A stretch of 11,361 nucleotides of DNA from Myxococcota bacterium. GTDB taxonomy: Bacteria > Myxococcota > Polyangia > GCA-2747355 > JAKLHH01. The notes under the pieces were generated by a model, which ran no database searches, was not told the origin of the DNA, and saw only the letters and a program-made list of their open reading frames with translations. The stretch is taken from positions 1 through 11,361 of the forward strand of contig JAKLHH010000127.1 in assembly GCA_022710245.1 (NCBI GenBank). Reading direction: 5' to 3'. This document shows, piece after piece, positions 1 through 6,671 of this stretch. Numbering within the stretch: the first letter of the stretch is position 1; every line of letters starts with the position of its first letter. The translations under genes were made by a program, and so were the position numbers.

Positions 1-2388
1 GCCACGGCCACCGCCGGCGCCGTCGACAAGGCGACGCTGACCGTGGTCTCCGACGATCCCGAGCACAAGAAGGTCGAGCTCCCGCTGACGCTGACCCCGA
101 CGGGCGGCGTCCTCGCGCTCACCCCGGCCACCGCCGACTTCGGCCTGGTGCCGGTGGGGAGCGAGATGAAGGAGCTGCCCCTCATCCTCACCAACATCGG
201 CAACCAGGCGGTCGGGGTGCTGATCGCCTCGCCGACCGACGCGCAGTTCAGCTTCGCGTGGGACGGCGGACCGTCGGCGGTGTCGGTGGAGCCCTCGGCC
301 TCGATGAGCGGCCTCGTCGCGCGCTTCAAGCCCACCGCCGCCAAGGCCTCCTCGGGGAGCTCGCTGATCTCCGTGCAGGGCGCCCTCTGCGCGGGCGGCG
401 TCGGCTCGGTGGCGTACAAGGGGCAGGGGAGCATCGGCGCGGTCGGGGTGCAGCCGGGGGCGCTCGACTTCGGCAAGGTCGCCTGCGGCGGCACGCCGAC
501 TCCGCAGAGCATCACCCTCTCGAACTCGGGGAACGCGAGCTTCACCTACACCATCACGCTCGCCGCGGCCGCGGCCTCCCCCTACCAGGTGAGCCCCGCG
601 GCCGGCACCGTGCCCGCCAAGGGGAGCGCCACCATCAAGGTGACCCCCGACGCCATCCCGGCGGTCTCGCTCGTCACGCCCGACCTCTACGGCGACACGC
701 TGATCATCACCACCAGCGTCGCGGGCGACGCCCCGCACACCGTCCCGCTGCACCTCACGGCGCAGGGGGCGCGGCTCGCCTTCAACCAGAACAACATCAG
801 CTTCGGCGACGTGCCGCTCACGACGACGAAGAAGGCCGGCCTCGAGCTGATCAACTCCGGGAACGCGAGCGCCACGGTCACCCTCGGGACGGGGGCGCCC
901 TTCAGCCTGACCCCGAAGACCGCGACCGCGGTGGCGGCGGGGGCGAAGCTCCCCGTCAGCGTCAGCTTCGCGCCGACGACGGCGGCGCCGGTGAGCGAGG
1001 TGATCACCGTCTCGGCCGCGGCGGGCGACCAGCTCTGCGCGCCGCTCCCCACCGGCCTGCCCCTCGCGGGGACCGGGACCAGCGGGAGCCTCGCCATCTC
1101 GGTGCAGACGCTGATCTTCGGCGACGTCGACTGCGGCAAGCAGGCCGCCCCGCAGGACGTGCTGATCCAGAACGTGGGGACCAGCGCCTTCAGCTGGACC
1201 GGCACGCTGACCAAGGGCGCGGCCTCGCCCTACGGCGCCACCCCGCTCTCGGGCACGCTGAACCCTGGCGACCTCGCCACGATCAAGGTGACGCCGAAGG
1301 CGATCCCGGCGAGCTCGCCGGTCACCGCCGGGCTCTTCGAGGACCTGCTCACCATCAAGACCACCATCACCGGCGACTCGCCGCACCCGATCCCGCTGGA
1401 GATGGGAGCGCGCGGCGTGATCCTCGCCTTCCAGCCGAAGACGCCGATCGCCTTCGGCAAGGTGCCGGCGGGGGAGAGCGCCGACGCGGAGCTCTCCGTG
1501 GTCAACAGCGGCAACCTCGCTGCCTCGGTCTCCTTCGCGATGAGCAACGGTCCCCTCTTCACGCTGAGCGAGGCGGGGCCCGCCACCCTCGAGGCCGAGG
1601 ACAGCTACGGCCTCACGGCGACCTTCGCGCCCACCTCCACCGCGACCTCCACCTCCACCATCACGCTCAGCGTCGGCGCGGGCACCGTGCTCTGCGCCCC
1701 TCTCCCCACGCTGGGCGCCTCGGGGACCGGCAGCAACGGCTCCGTCGGGATCTCGCCCACCAACCTCGACTGGGGCTCGGTGACCTGCGGCACCCAGGGC
1801 GGGCCGCGCACGGTCGTGCTCAGCAACGCGGGGACGCTGCGCTACAACTGGACCGCGGCGCTCGAGGGTGACTCCGCGGTGGCCTACGGGCTCTCGGCGG
1901 CGAGCGGCTACGTCGACCCGGGCGTGCCCGTGACGCTCACCGTGACCCCGCCCGCGATCCCGGCAGCGACGGAGACCACCGCGGGCCTCTACAACGACAC
2001 GCTCACCATCACCACCGACGTCTTCGGGGACACCCCTCACAGCGTGCCCCTGACCACGACGGCCTACGGCGCGATCATCAACACCTCGGTCGGCGACGTG
2101 CCCCTGGGCGACGTCCTCCTCGGCGCGACCGCCTACGGCTCGTTCACGGTCAGCAACACGGGCAACGCGCCGGCCACCATCTCGATCGGCGTGGGCAACG
2201 CCGTCTTCGGGGTCAGCCCGCAGAACCGCCTCACCGCGGCAGGGGACAGCTACCTCGCGAGCGTGAGCTTTCACCCCACCGCCGCGGTGGTCTACTCGAC
2301 GACCGCGACGCTCAGCGTGCCCCCCGGGACTCCGCTCTGCGAGCCGATGCCCACGGTGACCCTCGAGGGGAGCGGCGACGTCCCCTGA
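1..2388 (+). CDS. Choice-of-anchor-D / ASPM-SPD-2-Hydin-like repeat protein, 5'-truncated
   Basis: The frame is open from base 1, so the real start lies upstream; GTG at 43 is only the first possible start inside the window. The visible 795 residues are an alternation of two Ig-like beta modules. Type B modules begin near residues 46, 267, 484 and 701 (FG-x-VP or LGDV, then N-x-GN). Type A modules begin near 156, 372 and 590 (FG-x-V-x-CG or WGSVTCG). One A+B pair recurs every ~217 residues. Each A has a Cys after its FG-x-V motif, and each B ends in an LC-containing segment (LCAPLP, LCEPMP, LCAGG). Such modules belong to the choice-of-anchor-D/Hydin-like superfamily and are usually found in secreted or surface proteins. 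No C-terminal anchor is present: the protein ends soon after the last B module with TGA. The product is probably an extracellular or periplasmic structural or adhesive protein; its ligand is unknown. The permease gene starts 16 bases downstream. Confidence 0.8.
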   Translation, partial: ATATAGAVDKATLTVVSDDPEHKKVELPLTLTPTGGVLALTPATADFGLVPVGSEMKELPLILTNIGNQAVGVLIASPTDAQFSFAWDGGPSAVSVEPSASMSGLVARFKPTAAKASSGSSLISVQGALCAGGVGSVAYKGQGSIGAVGVQPGALDFGKVACGGTPTPQSITLSNSGNASFTYTITLAAAAASPYQVSPAAGTVPAKGSATIKVTPDAIPAVSLVTPDLYGDTLIITTSVAGDAPHTVPLHLTAQGARLAFNQNNISFGDVPLTTTKKAGLELINSGNASATVTLGTGAPFSLTPKTATAVAAGAKLPVSVSFAPTTAAPVSEVITVSAAAGDQLCAPLPTGLPLAGTGTSGSLAISVQTLIFGDVDCGKQAAPQDVLIQNVGTSAFSWTGTLTKGAASPYGATPLSGTLNPGDLATIKVTPKAIPASSPVTAGLFEDLLTIKTTITGDSPHPIPLEMGARGVILAFQPKTPIAFGKVPAGESADAELSVVNSGNLAASVSFAMSNGPLFTLSEAGPATLEAEDSYGLTATFAPTSTATSTSTITLSVGAGTVLCAPLPTLGASGTGSNGSVGISPTNLDWGSVTCGTQGGPRTVVLSNAGTLRYNWTAALEGDSAVAYGLSAASGYVDPGVPVTLTVTPPAIPAATETTAGLYNDTLTITTDVFGDTPHSVPLTTTAYGAIINTSVGDVPLGDVLLGATAYGSFTVSNTGNAPATISIGVGNAVFGVSPQNRLTAAGDSYLASVSFHPTAAVVYSTTATLSVPPGTPLCEPMPTVTLEGSGDVP

Positions 2389-2404
2389 CCGAGGCCAGGA
2401 CCCG

Positions 2405-3499
2405 ATGATCGAGCCGAGAGCGACCCCCGCCGGGGGCGACGCCCAGCCCTGTCGCGGCGCCGCCCAGGTGCGCCCCGGAGGGGGGCGGCAGTCGGGCGAA
2501 GCTGCCGCGACCCAAAGCGGCGCTCGCGCCGGCACCCGACCTGGAGACAACGTCGGGGTCGCGGCGCTCCTGCAGCTCGTCGGCTCGCTGCTCTTCGTCG
2601 GCCTCGCCGCGCTGGTCAAGCTGGCGGGCGACGAGGCGACGCCGATGCAGGCCGTGCTCTACCGCTCGGTCTTCTCCATGCTGCCGCTGCTCCTCGAGAT
2701 GGCCCGGCGGCGCATCTCGCCGATCGGCCGGCGCTGGCGGCTGCTCGTCCTGCGCGGGGTCGCGGGCTACCTCGCGCTCTTCGGCTACTTCTACGCGATC
2801 GCCCACATCCACCTGGCGAACACCCTCGCGCTGCAGCAGCTCGCGCCCATCTTCGTCGCCTTCTTCTCCGTCTGGCTCCTCGGCGAGCGGCCCCGGGCGC
2901 TCCACTACCTGCTGGCCGGCGTCTGCCTCGGCGGCGCCATGCTGGTCGTGCGGCCGGACCGCGGCCTGCTCTCGGTCCCCTCGCTGGTCGCGGTGGGATC
3001 GGCGCTCTTCTCGGCGCTCGCGTACGTCTCCGTGCGCGCGCTGACGCGGAGCGAGCCCACGCCGCGCATCGTCCTCTGGTTCTCCATCGTCGCCAGCGTG
3101 CTCGCGCTCCCCTTCGTGCTCCCCGGCTGGCGCTGGCCCGGGCCGCGCGCGAGCTTGCTCCTCGTCGGCGCCGGGCTCCTCGCCGCGCCGGCGCAGGCGC
3201 TGATGACAGCGGCCTACCGGCGCGCGCCGGCGCACGTCGCGGCGGTCTTCAGCTACGTCAGCGTGCCGCTCGCGTACCTCTCCGGCGTCGTGGTCTGGGG
3301 CGAGCGCCCCGACCACCTTGCCAACCTTGGCATCGGGCTGATCGTGACCGGCGGGGCTGCGCTGGTGGCCTCGCTGCGCGGCGGGCACGAGCGCGACAGA
3401 CACGAGCGCGGCGCCGAGGCGGACACTTCAGCGGCGGCGACGTCCGAGGGTGAACGCCATGGCCGCGAGGACGAGCAGGGCGAGGACGGCGCGCGGTGA
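2405..3499 (+). CDS. EamA/DMT-superfamily permease (10 predicted TM helices)
   Basis: 364 residues. About ten hydrophobic helices run from residue ~50 to ~325 in the two-fold arrangement of EamA transporters (drug/metabolite transporter superfamily). The first half ends near VWLLGERP (~146-153) and the second near VVWGERP (~296-302), the repeated helix-end GE-x-P signature of this family. The substrate cannot be told; relatives export amino acids, nucleotides or other small metabolites across the inner membrane. ATG at 2405 is chosen because AGGA lies a few bases upstream; GTG at 2468 is an alternative that would remove part of a ~48-residue hydrophilic Gly/Arg/Ala-rich N-terminus not typical of the family. 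The ~39-residue tail is also hydrophilic, and residues 342-364 are encoded by DNA that is antisense to the end of the convergent Cys-rich protein gene. The 16-base spacing suggests co-transcription with the beta-repeat gene upstream. Confidence 0.88.
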   Translation: MIEPRATPAGGDAQPCRGAAQVRPGGGRQSGEAAATQSGARAGTRPGDNVGVAALLQLVGSLLFVGLAALVKLAGDEATPMQAVLYRSVFSMLPLLLEMARRRISPIGRRWRLLVLRGVAGYLALFGYFYAIAHIHLANTLALQQLAPIFVAFFSVWLLGERPRALHYLLAGVCLGGAMLVVRPDRGLLSVPSLVAVGSALFSALAYVSVRALTRSEPTPRIVLWFSIVASVLALPFVLPGWRWPGPRASLLLVGAGLLAAPAQALMTAAYRRAPAHVAAVFSYVSVPLAYLSGVVVWGERPDHLANLGIGLIVTGGAALVASLRGGHERDRHERGAEADTSAAATSEGERHGREDEQGEDGAR

Positions 3500-4219
3500 G
3501 CCCGGCGCGCCGACGCGGCACGAGCAGTCGGGCGAGCCCTTCGTGTCTCCCGCGTCGCCAGCCCCCGCCTCGCGGGAGGTCAGGTCGGCGCTGGCCTCGA
3601 TCCAGCCGCCGGCCTCGGTCCACGGCTTCGGGCAGTCGCGGGCGTGCTTGCCGCTCGGGTCCACCTTCCCCTCGGTGCCGCAGTCGTAGTACTGGCCGTT
3701 CGGCAGCCAGCCGCAGGTCGGGTTGAGCCCGCAGCTCAGCGACTTCAGCTCTCCGCTGTCGCAGTAGCGGAGCACGTTGCCAGCGCAGCAGCCGACCCGC
3801 GTGATCTGGCCACAGCCACGCCCGGCGTCACCCACGACGCCCCCGTCGGAGGTCGGTAGCTTGACGCCGAGGAGCACGCACTCGCGGGGGTGGAGGCCGG
3901 CGGGGTCCTGCGCGCCCGCCGTGTTGCAGTCGTAGATCGCGGACGCGGTGGACCAGCCACAGCGCAGGGCGCTGCCGCAGCGCAGGGTCTTCAGCGCGCC
4001 GCCCTGGCACCACCACAGCGTCTCGCCGTCGCAGCAGCCCTCGATGGGGATCACGCAGCCAGCGTCGCCGCTCGCCTCGCGTGCGGCGTCGACCGAGAGC
4101 TCGGCCGCCCCGTCGCCGCCCCCGGCGGCGCGGCGCTGGCTACCGATGATGGGACCAGGCTCGACGCAGCCGACGGTGGTGAGCGCGCAGGCTGCCAGCG
4201 TGAGAAGCCTCCGGGTCAC
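3428..4219 (-). CDS. Lipoprotein-like protein with two 8-Cys modules and MYXO-CTERM-like tail
   Basis: 263 residues from GTG at 4219, whose GTG overlaps the TGA of the upstream paralogue as GTGA; GAGGAGGAG lies 3 bases upstream. The frame stays open far upstream, but that part is Arg/Ala-rich shadow of the neighbour. The N-terminus VTRRLLTLAACALTTVGC resembles a short lipoprotein signal with C18 as acylation site; the -3 Thr is imperfect for a lipobox. Two copies of a ~60-residue module follow, with cysteines at 55, 62, 63, 71, 81, 87, 98, 114 and at 136, 144, 145, 153, 163, 169, 180, 196. The C-terminus has C232-S-C234, a hydrophobic stretch (~243-258) and ends GRRRR, matching the MYXO-CTERM layout. 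In Myxococcota such tails are processed for surface display. The module's function is unknown; eight cysteines suggest disulfides outside the cytoplasm. The last 72 bases overlap the convergent permease gene. Confidence 0.8.
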   Translation of the reverse strand: MTRRLLTLAACALTTVGCVEPGPIIGSQRRAAGGGDGAAELSVDAAREASGDAGCVIPIEGCCDGETLWWCQGGALKTLRCGSALRCGWSTASAIYDCNTAGAQDPAGLHPRECVLLGVKLPTSDGGVVGDAGRGCGQITRVGCCAGNVLRYCDSGELKSLSCGLNPTCGWLPNGQYYDCGTEGKVDPSGKHARDCPKPWTEAGGWIEASADLTSREAGAGDAGDTKGSPDCSCRVGAPGSPRAVLALLVLAAMAFTLGRRRR

Positions 4220-5286
4220 TGTCTCCTCCTCGCTCGCCGCGCCCGGCGACGGAGCGCCCGGCGACGGAGCGCCAGCGCGAGCCCCAGCGCGACGAGCGGC
4301 AGCGCCGCTTGCAGGTCCTCGCCGTCCCCGGTGGCGAGCGCGCAGCTGCAGCCGCCGCCGCCGCCCACGGTCTTGCTGCCTCCGCGCTCGCCCTTGATCA
4401 CGTCGAGGCCCGACGGATCCAGCCCCAGCGCGTCGCGCCCGGTGGCGTCGCGGCCAGGGCCGTCGAGGCGCGCGTGATCGGCCGCGTGTCCCTCGCGGGG
4501 GGCGTCGGCGCGCGGCAGGTCCTTGCGCGGCCCGTCGGCGAGGCCGGCCTCCGCCGCGCCCGCCTCGCGGGGCGGCCCCGCGTCCACCAGCGGGAGCGCC
4601 CCGCAGCTCTTCGGGTGGACGCCGGCGGGATCGGCGAGCCCGGCCGTGCCGCAGCGATAGAGCGCGCTCGCGGCGTCCCAGCCACACGCGGGCGACGCGG
4701 CGCAGTCCAGCTGGAGCAGCTGTCCGCCGACGCAGAAGAAGAGGTGCGCGCCCTGGCAGCAGCCCGTGTAGGTCACGCTGCCGCAGACCGAGGCGTCGCT
4801 GGCCGCCAGGTCGGCCGTGGAAGCGTCCTTCGCCGGCGAGGCGTCCTTCGCCGTGGAAGCGTCCTTCGCCGGTGCGTCGCCCTTCGCCGGTGCGTCGCCC
4901 TTCGCGTCCTTGCCCTTGGGCCCGTCGAGAGCGCCGTCGACACCTGGGCAGCTCCTCGGGAGGCTGCCGCTCGGATCCGCCCCCGCCGAGGAGCCGCAGG
5001 CATAGAGGCCGAAGAGCTGATCCCAGCCGCAGCTCGCGGGGCTGCAGGCCTGGTTGACGAGCTTCCCCGCGGCGCAGTAGCGGAGCACGCTCCCCTGACA
5101 GCAGCCCTGGTAGGGGATCGCCCCGCAGCTCCCGCCGTCGCTCGCCGACCCCGCGTCCTGACCCAGCGCTCCCCGGCGCACTCCCTGGCTCGCCGGCTCG
5201 CCGCGGCAGGCCGCGACGAGGAGCACGAGCCCGGCGAGGGCCAGCGAGGCCGCGCCGGTGAGCCTGCTCGAGGAGCGTTCCATCAT
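4216..5286 (-). CDS. Lipoprotein with two 8-Cys modules, KDAS/KGDA linker and MYXO-CTERM-like tail
   Basis: 356 residues; ATG at 5286 (a second ATG follows directly). The signal peptide ends in LVAAC (C27), a convincing lipobox. Module 1 has cysteines at 54, 62, 63, 71, 81, 86, 97, 113; module 2 at 168, 176, 177, 185, 195, 201, 212, 228. Between them is a hydrophilic linker containing five six-residue repeats (129-158). After module 2 comes a ~75-residue Asp/Gly/Arg/Ala-rich region, then five Gly and C313-S-C315, a hydrophobic helix (~327-340) and a long Arg-rich end. This is the MYXO-CTERM pattern, although the basic tail is longer than usual. It is paralogous to the next gene downstream, with which it shares a 4-base overlap, so the two are probably made together. 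An 82-base gap separates it from the upstream hypothetical gene. No enzymatic motif was seen; a surface structural or binding role is inference. Confidence 0.85.
   Translation of the reverse strand: MMERSSSRLTGAASLALAGLVLLVAACRGEPASQGVRRGALGQDAGSASDGGSCGAIPYQGCCQGSVLRYCAAGKLVNQACSPASCGWDQLFGLYACGSSAGADPSGSLPRSCPGVDGALDGPKGKDAKGDAPAKGDAPAKDASTAKDASPAKDASTADLAASDASVCGSVTYTGCCQGAHLFFCVGGQLLQLDCAASPACGWDAASALYRCGTAGLADPAGVHPKSCGALPLVDAGPPREAGAAEAGLADGPRKDLPRADAPREGHAADHARLDGPGRDATGRDALGLDPSGLDVIKGERGGSKTVGGGGGCSCALATGDGEDLQAALPLVALGLALALRRRALRRRARRARRRQ
4223..4231 (-). promoter_or_regulatory. Ribosome-binding site deciding the GTG start at 4219
   Basis: GAGGAGGAG on the minus strand ends 3 bases before the GTG, and its first hexamer is 6 bases away, good Shine-Dalgarno spacing. 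It is encoded inside the last Arg codons of the upstream paralogue, so translation of the second gene is probably coupled to the first. It supports a start here rather than at the far-upstream starts in the same open frame. Confidence 0.7.
4813..4902 (-). repeat. Five 18-bp in-frame tandem repeats (six-residue linker repeats)
   Basis: Five exact-length 18-bp units, read on the minus strand, encode KGDAPA, KGDAPA, KDASTA, KDASPA, KDASTA (residues 129-158 of the 356-residue lipoprotein). The two KGDAPA units are nearly identical in DNA, and the first and third KDAS units are near-identical with a diverged one between. The tract forms a charged, probably disordered spacer between the two 8-Cys modules. 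Unit number is likely to vary between strains, since gain or loss keeps the frame. Confidence 0.85.
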
Positions 5287-5290
5287 CTGG

Positions 5291-5320
5291 ACTCTACGCT
5301 GCCGCTCGGCGAGGCGTCAA
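5291..5320 (-). promoter_or_regulatory. Candidate sigma70-like promoter for the Cys-rich lipoprotein pair
   Basis: On the minus strand, TTGACG (5320-5315) is followed after 18 bases by TAGAGT (5296-5291). The ATG at 5286 lies only 4 bases beyond the -10, so a transcript from here would begin at or just inside the first codons and be leaderless; no strong Shine-Dalgarno sequence precedes that ATG. The match could be chance. It may instead be that the pair is read from the gene upstream. Confidence 0.3.
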
Positions 5321-5368
5321 ACGCGGGGGCCGCACCGAACCTGGCTCGACCCACGCCACCGCCCTCCT

Positions 5369-6475
5369 CTAGCGGGCTGGCACCCGCAGCGCCGGGAGGC
5401 CGTATCTCCGCTCCTCGCGCTGCAGCTCGGAGGTCAGGCGCTTGCCGAGGCGGGCGATCAGCTTCTCGGCGGAGAGGGAGGCGAGCGTCTTTTTCTGGGC
5501 GGGGAAGCTCGCCTCGAGCGCGCGCAGGGCGTCGGCCCAGCGCGCCTCCTGCAGCGCTCGCGGCGCCAGCCACTCCGCGAAGCCGACGGCGAGGGCGCGC
5601 ATCCCGGGGCGGGTGCCGTGCAGCTCCTCGGCGCAGGCGCCGGTGGCCAGCTGGGTGAGCCCCCGGTTCAGCCCGATGGTGGTCTGCTTGATGCCCTGGA
5701 ACGTCCGCTTGTTCCACTCCTCGACCAGCTCGGCGAGGATGCGCTCGTCCGCCTTGCTCGCCGCCTCCTCGGCGCGCCTGGCCAGGTGGCCGACGCGGTT
5801 CGCCCAGCGCTGCAGCGTCTTCATCCCCTCCCAGAGCGCCGCGCTGACGCTCTGGCCGTTCCTGAGCAGAGGGATGAGGCCGCGCCCCTCCTCTGCGTCG
5901 TAGCGCCAGAGCCAGACGTCCTCGGCCGCGCACTGGAGACCGCCAGCGACGGCGCCAGCGACGGCGGCCGCCAGGCGCGCAGGGTCGAGGTCCTCGAACC
6001 AGCCCTCCGTCGCGGCGATGGAGCCGAGGCGCTGGTCCCTCAGGTGACCGCAGCGCGCCGCGACGTGGTCGGCCCATGCACGCGTCCAGTCCAGGTCAGC
6101 GACGAGCTGCTCGACGAGGTGGCAGAGGTAGTCCCCGAGCAGGGCAGGCGTCAGCTGTCCGTCGAGGAGCTGGGCGCACTCCTCGACGAAGGCCTGGGCG
6201 CGGGCGGTGAAGGTGCGGCCCTCGATGTCGTACATGCTCACGCCGGAGGTGAGGGCGAGGGCTCTGCGGGCCTCGACCGTCGCCGCGTCGTCGCCGGCCT
6301 CGACGGCGGCTCGCAGCCTCGCGAACGCCTCCGCCAGGGTCACCAGGCACTGGGTCTCCAGGGCGGCGAGGGAGACGTCCAGGGGCCCGGGAAAGGTGGG
6401 GGCGTCGAGGAGCTCGGAGAAGGGGAGGTCGCGCCTCGCGCCGAAGCTGCGGCGGGTGGTCTCGTGGCTCAACAT
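5369..6475 (-). CDS. Hypothetical mostly helical soluble protein
   Basis: 368 residues, not recognised. ATG at 6475 is well supported by GAGGAG 8 bases upstream (6489-6484). There is no signal peptide or membrane helix, so it is probably cytoplasmic. Composition suggests almost all alpha-helix, with many Ala, Leu, Arg and Glu, and runs such as residues ~40-75 and ~240-275 that could form coiled-coil or helical-bundle segments. Three short, more conserved-looking stretches are SMYDIEGRTF (~80-89), AEDVWLWRYD (~184-193) and EEWNKRTFQGIKQTT (~258-272). No catalytic motif could be identified. It lies between the FHA/LRR-like gene (196 bases upstream) and the Cys-rich lipoprotein pair (82 bases downstream), all on one strand, so it may share a transcript with either. 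A 17-bp tandem repeat array occupies its immediate upstream region. Confidence 0.75.
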   Translation of the reverse strand: MLSHETTRRSFGARRDLPFSELLDAPTFPGPLDVSLAALETQCLVTLAEAFARLRAAVEAGDDAATVEARRALALTSGVSMYDIEGRTFTARAQAFVEECAQLLDGQLTPALLGDYLCHLVEQLVADLDWTRAWADHVAARCGHLRDQRLGSIAATEGWFEDLDPARLAAAVAGAVAGGLQCAAEDVWLWRYDAEEGRGLIPLLRNGQSVSAALWEGMKTLQRWANRVGHLARRAEEAASKADERILAELVEEWNKRTFQGIKQTTIGLNRGLTQLATGACAEELHGTRPGMRALAVGFAEWLAPRALQEARWADALRALEASFPAQKKTLASLSAEKLIARLGKRLTSELQREERRYGLPALRVPAR

Positions 6476-6496
6476 GATTCGTGCTCCTCGTCGCTT

Positions 6497-6598
6497 CGGC
6501 TCGTCTGCGCGGACGGCTCGTCTGCGCGGACGGCTCGTCTGCGCGGACGGCTCATCTGCGCGGACGGCTCATCTACGCGGACGGCTCATCTACGCGGA
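6497..6598. repeat. Six perfect-length 17-bp tandem repeats (102 bp)
   Basis: Six head-to-tail units, plus-strand consensus CGGCTCGTCTGCGCGGA, at 6497, 6514, 6531, 6548, 6565 and 6582. Units 1-3 are identical, unit 4 has one change (position 7 G to A), and units 5 and 6 share that change plus position 11 G to A, with no indels. The array fills most of the intergenic space between the FHA/LRR-like gene and the hypothetical gene and stops 8 bases short of the latter's Shine-Dalgarno sequence. In units 1-3 each junction forms an imperfect dyad CGTCTGCGCGGACG; the change at position 7 breaks it in units 4-6. Confidence 0.95.
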
Positions 6599-6637
6599 CG
6601 CCGGGCCCATCTTCCGCCACCGCGGCCCTGATGAGAA

Positions 6638-6670
6638 CCCCTTCGCAGCTTTCGGCCTCTGCCGGAGGGG
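6638..6670 (-). terminator. Possible stem-loop just after the FHA/LRR-like gene
   Basis: Directly after the TGA at 6674-6672, the minus strand reads CCCCT, then CGGC-AGAG-GCCG, then AGGGG. It can thus form a short inner hairpin inside a 5-bp outer stem, followed by TTCT rather than a proper T run. This is weak for an intrinsic terminator but is the only structure seen at the end of this gene. The rest of 6599-6671 shows no gene or clear promoter. Confidence 0.25.
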
Positions 6671-6671
6671 C

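Noticed and set aside
1605..1826. Small minus-strand frames inside the beta-repeat gene
   Set aside because: They lie antisense to the repeats and recur at equivalent places, as expected of shadows of repeated DNA.
2312..3403. A long minus-strand frame under the permease
   Set aside because: Its Arg/Asp/His-rich low-complexity translation mirrors the permease codons; the plus-strand frame has ten clean transmembrane helices.
4220..4687. Upstream in-frame extension of the 263-residue Cys-rich protein to 4687
   Set aside because: The extension is an Arg/Gly/Ala-rich shadow of the upstream gene. The GTG at 4219 has a strong Shine-Dalgarno sequence, the GTGA overlap and a following signal peptide.
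6497..6598. The 17-bp array as a coding repeat
   Set aside because: Because 17 is not a multiple of 3, all three plus frames read the same 17-residue repeat and stay open through it. This is a by-product of the repeat; no frame has a supported start or a family match.
6497..6598. CRISPR array
   Set aside because: Units are directly adjacent with no spacers, and 17 bp is too short for a CRISPR repeat.
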